Notes: a model not told the origin generated them from the letters alone. A stretch of 59,864 nt of DNA from Mycolicibacterium peregrinum (GCF_001665625.1 NZ_LZSY01000092.1:1-59864), one strand, 5' to 3'; shown: positions 43,973-53,892, counted from the stretch's first letter. Numbers and translations: made by a program.

Positions 43973-44239
43973 TCAGGCCTCCGGGCGCGGCACGGGAACG
44001 ATGTTCACGTGCTTGCGACCGCGCTTGGAACCGAACTCCACGGAGCCGGGGGCCAGCGCGAACAGCGTGTCATCGCCACCACGACCGACGTTGACGCCGG
44101 GGTGGAAGTGAGTGCCGCGCTGACGGACGAGGATCTCGCCTGCCTTGACGACCTGACCACCGAAACGCTTCACGCCGAGCCGCTGTGCTGCGGACTCGCG
44201 ACCGTTACGAGAGCTGGAAGCGCCCTTTTTGTGTGCCAT
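43973..44239 (-). CDS. rpmA: 50S ribosomal protein L27
   Basis: An 88-residue protein beginning [20 protein letters not shown] and continuing [20 protein letters not shown], the L27 signature. Its N-terminus reaches the peptidyl-transferase centre. No N-terminal extension that would need Prp-type cleavage is present. ATG 44239 is 15 bases after the rplU stop. Confidence 0.98.
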   Translation of the reverse strand: MAHKKGASSSRNGRESAAQRLGVKRFGGQVVKAGEILVRQRGTHFHPGVNVGRGGDDTLFALAPGSVEFGSKRGRKHVNIVPVPRPEA

Positions 44240-44254
44240 TAGTTCGCTCCCTCG

Positions 44255-44566
44255 TTACTTGATGCCGGTGACCTTGAGCACGGTCAGCTGCTGACGGTGC
44301 CCCTGGCGCTTGTGGTAGCCGGTCTTGTTCTTGAACTTGTGGATACGGATCTTGGGACCCTTGGTGTGCTCGAGCACCTCGCCGGTGACGGCAACCTTGG
44401 CCAGGTCATCGGCCTTGCTGGTGACCTTGGCACCGTCGACCACGAGGGCCACGGGCAGCGACACCGACGCGCCGGGCTCGGCGTCGAGCTTCTCAACCTT
44501 CACCACGTCACCGGCGGCAACCTTGTACTGCTTGCCACCGGTCTTGACGATTGCGTATGTCGCCAT
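44255..44566 (-). CDS. rplU: 50S ribosomal protein L21
   Basis: A 103-residue protein starting [20 protein letters not shown] and ending with [22 protein letters not shown]-type C-terminus, as expected for L21. GAGG precedes ATG 44566 by 5 nt. First gene of rplU-rpmA-obg-proB. Its 164-base upstream gap to rne holds four perfect inverted repeats that may be terminators for rne and leader elements for this operon. Confidence 0.98.
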   Translation of the reverse strand: MATYAIVKTGGKQYKVAAGDVVKVEKLDAEPGASVSLPVALVVDGAKVTSKADDLAKVAVTGEVLEHTKGPKIRIHKFKNKTGYHKRQGHRQQLTVLKVTGIK

Positions 44567-44633
44567 CGTGTCCTCTGCTCTGCTGCTCTCTGCGGGCGCG
44601 CGCTACCGGTCGGTGCGTGCGCGGGTCTTGGGT

Positions 44634-44649
44634 GGCGGGATATCCCGCC
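44634..44649 (-). promoter_or_regulatory. 16-bp perfect palindrome upstream of rplU
   Basis: GGCGGGAT directly followed by its complement ATCCCGCC, 68 nt upstream of the rplU start. Without a loop it fits a protein-binding site better than an RNA hairpin. Confidence 0.5.
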
Positions 44650-44656
44650 GTCACCA

Positions 44657-44674
44657 GCCTGTGGTCACACAGGC
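44657..44674 (-). promoter_or_regulatory. Inverted repeat in the rne-rplU gap
   Basis: Stem GCCTGTG / CACAGGC with a 4-nt GTCA loop (plus-strand reading). It lies between the presumed rne terminator and the 16-bp palindrome. Confidence 0.5.
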
Positions 44675-44681
44675 ACTGGAG

Positions 44682-44733
44682 ACAACTGGTCAAGGGTACT
44701 TGACCAGCGGGTAGAGGGTCAAACCGCCCTCTA
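44682..44733 (-). terminator. Double hairpin at the end of rne
   Basis: On the minus strand a 7-bp stem TAGAGGG / CCCTCTA (44712-44733) begins at the rne stop codon, followed by an 8-bp stem CTGGTCAA / TTGACCAG (44686-44707) and then TTGTC. Probable rne terminator or 3'-end protecting structure. Confidence 0.6.
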
Positions 44734-47700
44734 CTCGTGGGTCGGCGGCCCCGCGGGCCTGGCTGCGGCACGTCGACGAGTGCGGCCGCGGGAAGGCTGC
44801 ACCTCCGCAATCACCGGAGCCGGCGCCTGGTAGACGTCTTCTTCGGGCTCGTCTTCGTCTTCCTCATCATCCGAGTCCTCATCGTCTTCCTCGTCATCCG
44901 AGTCGTCGTCTGAGTCCTCGTCGTCCGAGTCGTCGTCGATGTCGTCCAGGTCGTCATCCTCGTCGTCATCGTCGAGGTCGTCGTCGAGGTCGATCTCGTC
45001 CTCGGCGTCATCCTCATCGGAGTCTTCGGAGTCGTCGGCCTCGTCGGCCTCGTCCGGTTCGTCGGCGTCCTGCGTATCGAACTCGCCGCCGGTCGATTCA
45101 TCGGCCTGCTCGGGCGTCGTCTGCTCGTCGCCCTCGGCCTCGTGAACCTCGCCGTCGGTCTGCTCGTGCTCGTCGAAGGCTTCGTGGGCCCCATGGCCCT
45201 CGTCATCTTCGTCGTGGCGGCCGTTGGCTGCGGCCATGGCCTTGAACATCGGATGTTCGCCGGCGGGATGATCGGGCACCTTGACGACCGGCACCTCTTC
45301 GGGCTCCGGGCGGGCATTGCCCCGCTTGCCCCGCTTGCTGCGACGGCTACCGCCGGTGGTTTCGGCCTTGCGTCCGGCGTTCGACGACGAGGCGGTGTCG
45401 ACCGGGTCACCGTGCAACACGATGCCGCGACCCGCGCAGTGCGTGCAGGTGGTGGAGAAAGCTTCGACGAGACCCGTTCCCAACCGCTTTCGGGTCAGCT
45501 GGACGAGGCCCAGTGAGGTCACCTCGGACACCTGATGGCGGGTCCGGTCCCGGCCCAGCGCCTCGGTCAGCCTGCGCAACACCAGATCCCGGTTCGACTC
45601 GAGCACCATGTCGATGAAGTCGATCACCACGATGCCGCCGATGTCCCGCAACCGCAGTTGCCGCACGATCTCCTCGGCCGCTTCCAGGTTGTTGCGGGTG
45701 ACGGTCTGCTCGAGATTGCCGCCCGCGCCGGTGAACTTGCCGGTGTTGACGTCGACGACGGTCATCGCCTCGGTGCGGTCGATCACCAGGGTGCCACCCG
45801 AGGGCAGCCACACCTTGCGGTCCAGCGCCTTCGCCAGCTGCTCGTCGATGCGGTGCACGGCGAACACGTCGGGAGCCTCGGCGCCGCCGGCGGGTTCGTA
45901 CTTCGTGAGCCGGCCCACCAGATCGGGAGCGACGGTGTTCACGTAGGAGTTGATCGTGTCCCAGGCCTCGTCGCCCGAGACGATCAGACCCGAGAAGTCC
46001 TCGTTGAACAGGTCGCGGATGACCTTGACCAGCACATCGGGTTCTTCGTAGAGGGCGACGGCCGCTCCCGCCTTCTTCGCGGTGACCTCGGCGGCCTTGG
46101 CCTCGATCTCGGTCCAGCGGTGTTGCAGTCGCTCGACGTCGGAGCGGATGTCCTCTTCTTTGACGCCCTCCGAGGCGGTCCGGATGATCACACCGGCATC
46201 GGCGGGCACGACCTCCTTGAGGATCTCCTTGAGCCGCTGACGTTCGGTGTCGGGCAGCTTGCGGCTGATCCCGGTCGACGACGCGCCCGGCACGTAGACC
46301 AGGTAGCGGCCGGCCAGCGACACCTGCGTGGTGAGCCGGGCACCCTTGTGCCCGACCGGATCCTTGCTGACCTGGACGACGACATAATCACCCGGCTTGA
46401 GGGCCTGCTCGATCTTGCGGTTCGACCCGCCGAGGCCGGCGGCCTCCCAGTTCACCTCACCGGCATAGAGCACACCGTTGCGGCCGCGGCCGATATCGAC
46501 GAAGGCGGCCTCCATCGAGGGCAGCACGTTCTGCACGATGCCGAGGTAGATGTTGCCGACCAGGCTGGCGGACGCCGCGGACGTAACGAAATGCTCGACG
46601 ACGACGCCGTCTTCCAGCACGGCGATCTGGGTGTAGCGGGCGCCCTCGTGGGGCGGCTCGGTGCGGATCTTGTCGCGCACGATCATGGTGCGTTCGACGG
46701 CCTCGCGCCGGGCCAGGAACTCGGCCTCGCTCAGGATCGGGGGCCGACGGCGGCCGGCGTCGCGGCCATCGCGGCGGCGCTGACGCTTGGCCTCCAGACG
46801 AGTCGATCCGCTGATCCCCTGGATCTCCGAATCGTCGCTGCTCTTGCCGGACCGCTCGGCCCGGGGCGCGCGCTCGTGCACGACGGTGTTCGGCGGGTCA
46901 TCCGGAGAGCTCGCGTCATCGTTGTCGCCCGAACCGGACTTGCGACGGCGACGGCGACGACGGCGACGGCTGCTGCCGTCACCACCTGCGGTGTCCTCGT
47001 CGTTGCTCTCGTCCGACTCATCGGAGTCGTCATCGGAATCCTGATCGGACTCGCCCTGATCGTCGGCGGTGTCGGTATCGGAATCCGGGCCCGTGTCGGT
47101 GTCGTCTGCCTGCTCACCACGACCACGCCCCCGCCCGCGACGGCCGCGGCGCCGCCGGCGAGCGGCCGGACGATCCGCCTGCTCGTCATCGGTATCGACG
47201 TCGGCGTCGGCGTCGGCATCCGTGTCGGTGTCGGCGTCGGTGTCGTCTTCGTCGTCGTCATCCTCTTGGACACGCACCGGGACGAACGCCACGGGCTGCG
47301 GGGCGACGAACAGCGGCAGGTAATCGGCCCGCTCGGTGTGAGCTTCGCGAGCCGGGGGGATGTTGGCGGTCTCCAGGATCAGCCGCGACTCGGGCTCGTC
47401 GCCCACCAGGACGGGGTCGGCCTCGGCGGCTTCGCCCTCGGGAGCGTCGACCGCAGCGGCCTCCGGCGCGTCGACAGGAGCCGCGACCGACTCGGCCACC
47501 ATGACACTGACTGCTTCGACCTGGACCGGTTCTGCCTGCTCAACCGGCTCCGGGTCGGTCGACCCGAGGGCCAACGCGTCGCGGACCCGCTCGGCGTCGG
47601 CCTTTTCGACCGTGGAGTGCGCACTGCGCTGACGCCCATCGAACTCGGCCAGGGCGTCGAGCACGCGCCGGCTTGTCGTTCCGAGCACCCGCGCCAGGGA

Positions 47701-47781
47701 GTGGACTCTCAGCCGCTCGGGCAGTCCCTCCTGCTGCGGAGTCTGGGTTGATAGGTCGTCATTCTGGGCATCTTCGGCCAC
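44731..47781 (-). CDS. rne: Ribonuclease E/G
   Basis: A 1016-residue RNase E that leads mRNA decay and rRNA processing. The central catalytic part (about 345-830) has the S1 region GNIYLGIVQNVLPSMEAAFV, DNase-I-like Asp residues in MTVVDVNTGKFTGAGGNLEQ and GGIVVIDFIDM, and the zinc link CTHCAGRG. Residues about 20-75 (LRVHSLARVLGTTSRRVLDA) resemble an IF2 N-terminal domain. Long disordered arms flank the core: an N-terminal arm alternating Asp/Thr repeats with poly-Arg, and a C-terminal arm with about 90 mostly Asp/Glu/Ser residues. GTG 47781 has AGGAG 5 nt upstream. Confidence 0.97.
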   Translation of the reverse strand: MAEDAQNDDLSTQTPQQEGLPERLRVHSLARVLGTTSRRVLDALAEFDGRQRSAHSTVEKADAERVRDALALGSTDPEPVEQAEPVQVEAVSVMVAESVAAPVDAPEAAAVDAPEGEAAEADPVLVGDEPESRLILETANIPPAREAHTERADYLPLFVAPQPVAFVPVRVQEDDDDEDDTDADTDTDADADADVDTDDEQADRPAARRRRRGRRGRGRGRGEQADDTDTGPDSDTDTADDQGESDQDSDDDSDESDESNDEDTAGGDGSSRRRRRRRRRKSGSGDNDDASSPDDPPNTVVHERAPRAERSGKSSDDSEIQGISGSTRLEAKRQRRRDGRDAGRRRPPILSEAEFLARREAVERTMIVRDKIRTEPPHEGARYTQIAVLEDGVVVEHFVTSAASASLVGNIYLGIVQNVLPSMEAAFVDIGRGRNGVLYAGEVNWEAAGLGGSNRKIEQALKPGDYVVVQVSKDPVGHKGARLTTQVSLAGRYLVYVPGASSTGISRKLPDTERQRLKEILKEVVPADAGVIIRTASEGVKEEDIRSDVERLQHRWTEIEAKAAEVTAKKAGAAVALYEEPDVLVKVIRDLFNEDFSGLIVSGDEAWDTINSYVNTVAPDLVGRLTKYEPAGGAEAPDVFAVHRIDEQLAKALDRKVWLPSGGTLVIDRTEAMTVVDVNTGKFTGAGGNLEQTVTRNNLEAAEEIVRQLRLRDIGGIVVIDFIDMVLESNRDLVLRRLTEALGRDRTRHQVSEVTSLGLVQLTRKRLGTGLVEAFSTTCTHCAGRGIVLHGDPVDTASSSNAGRKAETTGGSRRSKRGKRGNARPEPEEVPVVKVPDHPAGEHPMFKAMAAANGRHDEDDEGHGAHEAFDEHEQTDGEVHEAEGDEQTTPEQADESTGGEFDTQDADEPDEADEADDSEDSDEDDAEDEIDLDDDLDDDDEDDDLDDIDDDSDDEDSDDDSDDEEDDEDSDDEEDEDEPEEDVYQAPAPVIAEVQPSRGRTRRRAAARPAGPPTHE

Positions 47782-47803
47782 GAATTCTCCTCAAGCCCCC
47801 GGG

Positions 47804-47820
47804 CGCGTCGTAACGACGCG
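47804..47820 (-). promoter_or_regulatory. Hairpin just upstream of rne
   Basis: CGCGTCGT-A-ACGACGCG (8-1-8), 23 nt before the rne start codon; near the ribosome site, so it could affect translation. Confidence 0.5.
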
Positions 47821-47844
47821 GCCACGCGAGGGCTTCCGCTATTG

Positions 47845-47866
47845 GCCCGGGACACTTTCCCCGGGC
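47845..47866 (-). promoter_or_regulatory. Hairpin in the rne leader region
   Basis: Stem GCCCGGG / CCCGGGC with an 8-nt loop, 64 nt upstream of the rne start. Confidence 0.5.
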
Positions 47867-47983
47867 TTGTTGTGGTCTCGCTCCGGGCGGTTCGCTACCG
47901 AACCCACCCGGTGCCTGGCTGAATGATGGCTGGACGGCCCGCGCCGCACCGGATTGCGGTGGTCGCGCTCGTCGAAGTCTTCA

Positions 47984-48021
47984 TTCGGGTGTTCAACCTC
48001 GGTTGAGGCTGAACACCCGAA
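47984..48021 (-). promoter_or_regulatory. 38-nt perfect hairpin between ndk and rne
   Basis: Arms TTCGGGTGTTCA / TGAACACCCGAA (12 bp) enclose a second stem CCTC-GGTT-GAGG. It lies 50 nt after the ndk stop and about 200 nt before rne. No T-run follows, so it is either a non-canonical ndk terminator or part of the rne leader. Confidence 0.65.
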
Positions 48022-48070
48022 GCCAGTATCCCACATCACTGACGCGGTACAGACCAGACTGCGAGAAGGT

Positions 48071-48493
48071 TTATCCGGCGGAGGCTTCGCCAGGGAACCA
48101 CAGGGCGATCTCACGGGCCGCCGACTCCGGCGAATCCGATCCGTGCACGAGGTTGTCCTGGGTAACAAGCGCCAGGTCACCGCGGATGGTGCCGGGCACA
48201 GCCTTCTCCACCGGGTCGGTGCCACCGGCGATCTGGCGGAACGCCGCGATGGCACGCGGGCCCTCCACGATGGCGGCGACGACGGGCCCGGAGGTGATGA
48301 ACTCCAGCAGCGAGTCGAAGAACGGCTTGCCGTCATGCTCGGCGTAATGCTGCTTGGCCAGCTCGACGCTGACGTTCTTCAGTTCCAGCGCGGCGAGGGT
48401 CAGGCCCTTGCGCTCGATCCGGGAGAGGATCTCTCCGACCAGGTGGCGCTGCACGCCGTCGGGCTTGATCAGGACAAGGGTCTGCTCAGTCAC
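48071..48493 (-). CDS. ndk: Nucleoside diphosphate kinase
   Basis: A 140-residue kinase that balances nucleoside triphosphates. It starts [20 protein letters not shown]; the active-site His is in [20 protein letters not shown] (about residue 120). The family motif REIALWFP closes the protein. GTG 48493 is preferred to the longer open frame because it starts at the conserved region and a TACGCT box lies 8 nt before it. Confidence 0.97.
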   Translation of the reverse strand: MTEQTLVLIKPDGVQRHLVGEILSRIERKGLTLAALELKNVSVELAKQHYAEHDGKPFFDSLLEFITSGPVVAAIVEGPRAIAAFRQIAGGTDPVEKAVPGTIRGDLALVTQDNLVHGSDSPESAAREIALWFPGEASAG

Positions 48494-48501
48494 GAGCAGA
48501 G

Positions 48502-48507
48502 AGCGTA
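48502..48507 (-). promoter_or_regulatory. -10 box TACGCT of ndk
   Basis: TACGCT on the minus strand ends 8 nt before the ndk GTG, consistent with a leaderless or near-leaderless mRNA. Confidence 0.45.
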
Positions 48508-48578
48508 CCGGTCGGTAACCGCGCTGCGCCATTTCGGGCCCTCGGCCGAGCCGGGACTGCGGCACAGCTACGACGCGG

Positions 48579-49013
48579 CTATTCGCTGGGCGGCTGCTGG
48601 CCGGGCAGCAGACCCCGATCTTGTCTGCGTTTGACCTCGCGCCGCAGGTACACGATCAACAGCCAGACCACGGCGAAGATCACGCCGATGAAGCCGATCG
48701 CCCCATGGATCAGCGCCCCGGCGATCACCACAAGCTGGATGCCCAGGTTCGCCCAGATGGCCCACGGCCGGCCCTGGATCCCGGACATCAGGATCAACAC
48801 GACGGCCAGCCCGACCACGAAGCCGCCCGAGGCCCAGGTCAGCCCCGCCGCGCTGGTGCCCACCACCGGCAATGCCAGCAATACGACGATGGCTTCCAGG
48901 ATCAGCGTCCCCGCCATCACCCCACGGAAGCTCTTCCAGGGGTCGGGTGGTGCCGGCGTGTCGCCGGGCGTCGGATCGCTCGGGGTCTGATTGCCCTGGG
49001 TCTGATCGTTCAT
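48579..49013 (-). CDS. DUF4233 membrane protein (Rv2446c-like)
   Basis: A 144-residue membrane protein. A Pro/Thr-rich N-terminus (about 1-26) precedes four hydrophobic segments: [55 protein letters not shown] and [17 protein letters not shown], ending in a basic tail [13 protein letters not shown]4233 proteins are almost always encoded after folC in Actinobacteria; their role is unknown. Its ATG overlaps the folC stop by 4 nt. Confidence 0.9.
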   Translation of the reverse strand: MNDQTQGNQTPSDPTPGDTPAPPDPWKSFRGVMAGTLILEAIVVLLALPVVGTSAAGLTWASGGFVVGLAVVLILMSGIQGRPWAIWANLGIQLVVIAGALIHGAIGFIGVIFAVVWLLIVYLRREVKRRQDRGLLPGQQPPSE

Positions 49014-50416
49014 TGCGGGTCCCGTCCGAACAGGGTCCGGGCCGCGCCGGCGGTCACCACCGAACCGGTGATCACCATGCCGGCCCCGGACAGGCCTTCG
49101 TCTGCACCGGCCTCTTCCACCAGCGCGGTCGCCGTCTCGATGGCGTCCGGCAGCGTCGTGGCGGTGATCACGCGATCCTGGCCGAAGCGCTCCTCGGCCA
49201 GCAGCGCCAGCGACTCGACCTCCATCGCCCGCGGCGACCCGTTGTGGGTGACCACGATCTGATCGAAGACGGGCTCCAGCGCGGTCAGGATTCCACCGAC
49301 GTCCTTGTCCCCCATCACCGACACCACCCCGACCAGATAGCGGAAGTCGAACTCCTGCTGCAGGGTCTGCGCCAGCGCTGCCGCACCGGCCGGATTGTGC
49401 GCCGCGTCAATGAAAACCGTTGGCGCACTTCGCATCCGTTCCATCCGGCCCGGGCTCTGGACCGACGCGAAGCCGGCCCGGATCGCGTCGACGTCGAGCT
49501 GACGGTCGGCACCAGCACCGAAGAACGCCTCGACCGCGGCCAATGCCAGAACGGCGTTATGCGCCTGATGTTCACCGTGCAGCGGCAGGAAGATATCGGA
49601 GTACACCCCGCTCAGACCCTGCAGCTCCAGCACCTGTCCGCCGATGGCGATCTGCCGGCTGAGCACTGCGAATTCCGAGTCTTCACGGGCCACGGCCGCG
49701 TCGGCGCGCACTGCCTCTTCCAGCAGCACCTCCATGGCCTCCGGAACCTGCTTCGCGATGACGGCCACCGTGTCGGTCGGCACCAGGTCGTCGGGCTGCC
49801 GGGTGATGATGCCGGCCTTCTCCCCCGCTATCTCGGCGATCGTGTCACCGAGATAGTCAGTGTGGTCGATACCGATCGGCGTGATCACCGCGACAGGGGC
49901 ATTGACGACGTTGGTGGCGTCCCAGCGCCCACCCATCCCGACCTCGATGACCCCGACATCGATGGGCACGTCGGCGAAGGCGGCGAACGCCATCGCGGTC
50001 AGAACCTCGAACTTGCTCATCTTGGGGCCACCGGCAGCTTCGGACTGCTGGTCCACCAGCTGCACGAACGGTTCGACCTCTCGATAGGTCTCGACGTAAC
50101 GGGCCGGGGTGATGGGCTTTCCGTCGATCGAGATGCGCTCTACGGCGGACTGCAGGTGTGGACTGGTGGTGCGCCCGGTACGCCGGTGCAGCGCGGTCAG
50201 CAGCGCGTCGATGATGCGGGCCACCGACGTCTTGCCGTTGGTTCCCGCGACGTGAATCGACGGGTAGGCACGTTGCGGTGAGCCCAGGAGCTCCAGCAGC
50301 GCCGCGATCCGGGCAGTGCTGGGGTCGAGTTTGGTCTCGGGCCACCGCTGGTCGAGGAGGTGCTCGACCTGCAGCAGCGCGGCGACCTCGTCCGGCGAAG
50401 GGACCGGATCGGTCAT
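49010..50416 (-). CDS. folC: Folylpolyglutamate synthase
   Basis: A 468-residue Mur-ligase-like enzyme that adds glutamates to folates (possibly also dihydrofolate synthase). The ATP loop is [20 protein letters not shown] (about 54-73), followed by [40 protein letters not shown] and later [22 protein letters not shown] 50416 overlaps the valS stop by 4 nt and its own stop overlaps the DUF4233 start, so valS-folC-DUF4233 is a coupled operon. Confidence 0.96.
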   Translation of the reverse strand: MTDPVPSPDEVAALLQVEHLLDQRWPETKLDPSTARIAALLELLGSPQRAYPSIHVAGTNGKTSVARIIDALLTALHRRTGRTTSPHLQSAVERISIDGKPITPARYVETYREVEPFVQLVDQQSEAAGGPKMSKFEVLTAMAFAAFADVPIDVGVIEVGMGGRWDATNVVNAPVAVITPIGIDHTDYLGDTIAEIAGEKAGIITRQPDDLVPTDTVAVIAKQVPEAMEVLLEEAVRADAAVAREDSEFAVLSRQIAIGGQVLELQGLSGVYSDIFLPLHGEHQAHNAVLALAAVEAFFGAGADRQLDVDAIRAGFASVQSPGRMERMRSAPTVFIDAAHNPAGAAALAQTLQQEFDFRYLVGVVSVMGDKDVGGILTALEPVFDQIVVTHNGSPRAMEVESLALLAEERFGQDRVITATTLPDAIETATALVEEAGADEGLSGAGMVITGSVVTAGAARTLFGRDPQ

Positions 50417-53067
50417 TGGGGCAGCCCGGCCAGGCGTGCCGTGATCCGCTCGACCTCTTCGGAGGCCAGCTGCCGGCGGCCGCGGATCTTGTCGACGACG
50501 TTCTCGGGAGCCTTGCCGAGGAATGCCTCGTTGCCGAGTTTGGCCGTGGTGGTCGCGAGTTCCTTCTGGGCGGCGGCCAGGTCCTTCTCCAACCGGCGCC
50601 GCTCGGCCGCCACATCGACGGTGCCCGAGGTGTCCACCTCGACGAGCACCGTGGCCTGCGCCAGACGCACCTCGACCGAAGCCGACGGGGTGAACCCGTC
50701 ACCGGCGTCGGTCAGCCACGCCAGCGCGGTGACCGCGGGCAGCTGCTCGGTCAAGCCGGCCTCGGTGATCGCCGAGAGCCGGGCCGGAACCCGCTGCCGG
50801 TCGGCCAGACCCTGGTCGCTGCGGAAGCGTCGCACCTCGGTGATCAGCTTCTGCATGTCGGCAATGTGTTGAGCGGCAACCTGATCCAGCGCGATACCGG
50901 AGGCCTGCGGCCACTGCGCGATGACGATGGACTCACCATCGGTGAGCGTCTTCCACAACGTCTCGGTGACGAACGGCATCACTGGGTGCAGCAGCTTGAG
51001 CAGAGCGTCCAGCACGGCGGCCAGAACCGCCGTTGTATGAGCGACACCCTCCCCGAGTTGCACCTTGGCCAGTTCCACGTACCAGTCGCAGAACTCGTCC
51101 CAGGCGAAGTGATACAGCGACTCGCAGGCGCGGTTGAACTCGTAGCTGTCGAGTGCGGCATCCACCTCGGCGCGAACCTCTTCGAGGCGGCCGAGGATCC
51201 AGCGGTCGGCGTCGGTCAGGTCGGCGAGCGCCGGCAGTTCAGCGGGCGCCGCCCCGTTCATCAGCGCGAACCGGGTCGCGTTGAACAGCTTGGTGGCGAA
51301 GTTGCGGGAGGCCCTGGCGTGGTCCTCACCGATGGACAGGTCGCCGCCGGGGCTGGCGCCGCGGGCCAGGGTGAACCGCAGGGCGTCTGCACCGAATTTC
51401 TCCACCCAGTCCAGCGGGTCGATGCCGTTGCCACGCGACTTGCTCATCTTGCGCCCGAACTCGTCGCGGATGAGGCCGTGCAGGAAGACGTTTTCGAACG
51501 GCACCTGCGGACCGCGGGCGCCATCGAACGTGATGGCCGGATCGTCGCCGACGAACGTGCCGAACATCATCATCCGCGCCACCCAGAAGAACAGGATGTC
51601 GTAGCCGGTGACCAGCACCGAGGTCGGATAGAACTTGGCCAGATCCGGAGTGTGCTCGGGCCAGCCCATCGTGGAGAACGGCCACAGCGCCGAGGAGAAC
51701 CACGTGTCGAGCACGTCGCGGTCCTGCTCCCAGCCCTCCGGCGGGGTCTCGTCGGGGCCGACGCACACCGTCTCGCCGTTGGGTCCGTGCCAGATCGGGA
51801 TCCGGTGGCCCCACCACAACTGCCGCGAGATGCACCAGTCGTGCATGTTGTCCACCCAGGCGAACCACCGCGGCTCCAGGCTCGGCGGGTGAATCACGGT
51901 GTCGCCGTTGCGCACCGCATCGCCGGCCGCCTTGGCCAGGCCGTCCACCTTGACCCACCACTGCAGGGACAGCCGCGGCTCGATGGGCTCACCGCTGCGC
52001 TCGGAGTGCCCGACGCTGTGCAGGTAGGGCCGCTTCTCGGCGACGATCCGGCCCTGCTCGGCCAGCGCCTCGCGGATCTTGACCCGGGCCTCGAACCGGT
52101 CCATGCCGTCGAATTGCGTTCCGGTGTCGGCGATCCGGCCCTTGGCGTCCATGATGGTCGGCATCGGAAGCTGATGACGCAGCCCGATCTCGAAGTCGTT
52201 CGGGTCGTGCGCGGGAGTGACTTTGACTGCGCCGGTACCGAATTCGGGGTCGACGTGGGTGTCGGCGACAATGATCATCTCGTGGCCGACGAACGGGTGC
52301 GGCAGAGTCTTGCCGACCAGATGGCGGTAACGCTCGTCATCGGGATGCACCGCGATCGCGGTGTCACCGAGCATGGTCTCCACACGGGTGGTGGCGACGA
52401 TGATGTGGGGCTCGTCGTCATTCATCGAGCCGTAGCGGAACGAGACCAACTCGCCCTGGACGTCCTCGTATTTGACCTCGAGGTCGCTGATCGCGGTCTC
52501 CAGCACCGGTGACCAGTTGACCAAGCGCTCAGCTTGGTAGATCAGCCCGGCATCGAAGAGCCGCTTGAAGATGGTCCGCACCGCGCGCGACAGGCCCTCG
52601 TCCATGGTGAAGCGGTCGCGGCTCCAGTCCACGCCGTCACCGAGGCGACGCATCTGCCCGCCGATGGTGCCGCCCGACTCACGCTTCCAGTCCCAGACCT
52701 TCTCGACGAACAGCTCGCGGCCGAAGTCTTCCTTGGTCTTGCCGTCGACAGCGAGCTGCTTCTCCACCACGGTCTGGGTGGCGATGCCGGCATGGTCCAT
52801 GCCGGGCAGCCACAGCACCTCGAAGCCCTGCATCCGCTTGCGGCGCGTAAGCGCGTCCATCAGCGTGTGGTCGAGCGCGTGGCCCATGTGCAGGCTGCCG
52901 GTCACGTTGGGCGGCGGCAGCACGATCGAGTACGGCGGCTTTTCGCTGGCCGGATCGGCGGTGAAGTATCCGGCGTCCACCCAGCCCTGGTACAGGTCGG
53001 CTTCTACCGCAGCCGGATCCCAGGATTTGGGGAGGGCATCGGCACGGTTGTCAGGGGTGGGAGTCAC
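50413..53067 (-). CDS. valS: Valyl-tRNA synthetase
   Basis: An 884-residue class I synthetase. The HIGH-type motif is [20 protein letters not shown] (about residues 50-69) and the KMSKS motif is [20 protein letters not shown] (about 536). The editing domain lies between ([20 protein letters not shown]), the anticodon domain follows, and the C-terminal coiled coil [20 protein letters not shown] is typical of ValRS. GTG 53067 is 6 nt after a TAGAAT box, so the mRNA is probably leaderless. Confidence 0.98.
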   Translation of the reverse strand: MTPTPDNRADALPKSWDPAAVEADLYQGWVDAGYFTADPASEKPPYSIVLPPPNVTGSLHMGHALDHTLMDALTRRKRMQGFEVLWLPGMDHAGIATQTVVEKQLAVDGKTKEDFGRELFVEKVWDWKRESGGTIGGQMRRLGDGVDWSRDRFTMDEGLSRAVRTIFKRLFDAGLIYQAERLVNWSPVLETAISDLEVKYEDVQGELVSFRYGSMNDDEPHIIVATTRVETMLGDTAIAVHPDDERYRHLVGKTLPHPFVGHEMIIVADTHVDPEFGTGAVKVTPAHDPNDFEIGLRHQLPMPTIMDAKGRIADTGTQFDGMDRFEARVKIREALAEQGRIVAEKRPYLHSVGHSERSGEPIEPRLSLQWWVKVDGLAKAAGDAVRNGDTVIHPPSLEPRWFAWVDNMHDWCISRQLWWGHRIPIWHGPNGETVCVGPDETPPEGWEQDRDVLDTWFSSALWPFSTMGWPEHTPDLAKFYPTSVLVTGYDILFFWVARMMMFGTFVGDDPAITFDGARGPQVPFENVFLHGLIRDEFGRKMSKSRGNGIDPLDWVEKFGADALRFTLARGASPGGDLSIGEDHARASRNFATKLFNATRFALMNGAAPAELPALADLTDADRWILGRLEEVRAEVDAALDSYEFNRACESLYHFAWDEFCDWYVELAKVQLGEGVAHTTAVLAAVLDALLKLLHPVMPFVTETLWKTLTDGESIVIAQWPQASGIALDQVAAQHIADMQKLITEVRRFRSDQGLADRQRVPARLSAITEAGLTEQLPAVTALAWLTDAGDGFTPSASVEVRLAQATVLVEVDTSGTVDVAAERRRLEKDLAAAQKELATTTAKLGNEAFLGKAPENVVDKIRGRRQLASEEVERITARLAGLPQ

Positions 53068-53073
53068 CGAGCC

Positions 53074-53079
53074 ATTCTA
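53074..53079 (-). promoter_or_regulatory. -10 box TAGAAT of valS (leaderless)
   Basis: TAGAAT on the minus strand ends 6 nt before the valS GTG start. Confidence 0.6.
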
Positions 53080-53102
53080 AGAAGGACGTGCACCGAAACG
53101 CG

Positions 53103-53144
53103 AAAGCCCCCGATGCCCGGTGCGTTCGCTGGGCGTCGGAGGCT
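53103..53144 (-). terminator. Intrinsic-type terminator after the DUF937 gene
   Basis: On the minus strand AGCCTCCGA-C-GCCC (53131-53144) pairs with GGGC-A-TCGGGGGCT (53105-53118) with one G-U pair and one mismatch, followed by TTTCG. It separates the DUF937 gene from the valS promoter. Confidence 0.65.
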
Positions 53145-53165
53145 CTCGAGCTGGTGCGGGTGGGC

Positions 53166-53777
53166 CTACTTCTTGCCGCCGAGCAGGCCGCCGAGGATCT
53201 CGCCGATGGCGTTGTTCTGGCCGCCACCGCCGCCCAGAACACTGCCCAGGATGCTGCCGAGCGGGTTGTTGTTGCCGCCGCCGGTCGCGCCACCGAGGAT
53301 GCTGCCGAGGATGTCCCCGAGCCCGCCGCCGGAAGCCTGCGGCTGGGGCGCGGACTGCGCGGGCGCGTTCTGCTGCGAGAACTGCTTGCCGATGTAGGCC
53401 AGCACGATGGGCGCCAGGATCGGCAGCAGCTTCTTGATCAGATCACCGCCGCCGGCGCCGGTACCCGCGAGCGCCGAGGCGACCTGGTTGCTGTCGTTGC
53501 CGCCGAAGATCTTCGACACGATCTGGTTGCCCTCGTTGGCGTCGACCTGATCGACGCTCACTCCGCCGTCGAGCAGGCCACTGGCACCCTGTGCCGTGAC
53601 CGCAGACTCGAGGTCGCTCGAATCGATGTTGTCAGCCTGCACGTTCTCGGCCACACCACCGACGAGCGCGGGCACCAGCGTCTTGATGGCGGCGTTCACC
53701 TCGCCTTCATCTGCGCCGAGCTTGCTTGCGATATCCGCCACGGGGATCTGCGCGAACAGATCGTCGAGACCGGCCAT
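53166..53777 (-). CDS. DUF937-like protein with Gly/Leu repeats
   Basis: A 203-residue protein. Residues 1-120 are helical and typical of DUF937: MAGLDDLFAQIPVADIASKL, VNAAIKTLVPALVGGVAENV, GNQIVSKIFGGND. The C-terminal third is low-complexity: a Gln/Pro/Ala stretch, then three copies of a (L/I)GxILGx(I/V/L)LGG unit (GDILGSILGG, LGSILGSVLGG, IGEILGGLLGG) separated by Gly/Asn runs, ending GKK. No signal peptide. ATG 53777 is used, not the earlier frame start at 53822. Function unknown; the repeat tail could self-associate. Confidence 0.85.
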   Translation of the reverse strand: MAGLDDLFAQIPVADIASKLGADEGEVNAAIKTLVPALVGGVAENVQADNIDSSDLESAVTAQGASGLLDGGVSVDQVDANEGNQIVSKIFGGNDSNQVASALAGTGAGGGDLIKKLLPILAPIVLAYIGKQFSQQNAPAQSAPQPQASGGGLGDILGSILGGATGGGNNNPLGSILGSVLGGGGGQNNAIGEILGGLLGGKK

Positions 53778-53892
53778 TTTTCTATCCCACCTTCGTTGCT
53801 GGCGTACTGGAAGTCCTCGCAACCGACACTAGTCGAATCTGATCTTGCCCCACAGGTGTTCGACGCAGGCCGATCCGCTGTGTTGTGACGGC

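Noticed and set aside
45535..47751. 738-codon open frame on the plus strand opposite rne
   Set aside because: It mirrors the acidic and Arg-rich repeats of rne in a high-GC third-position frame; the rne protein has clear catalytic motifs, the plus-strand product has none.
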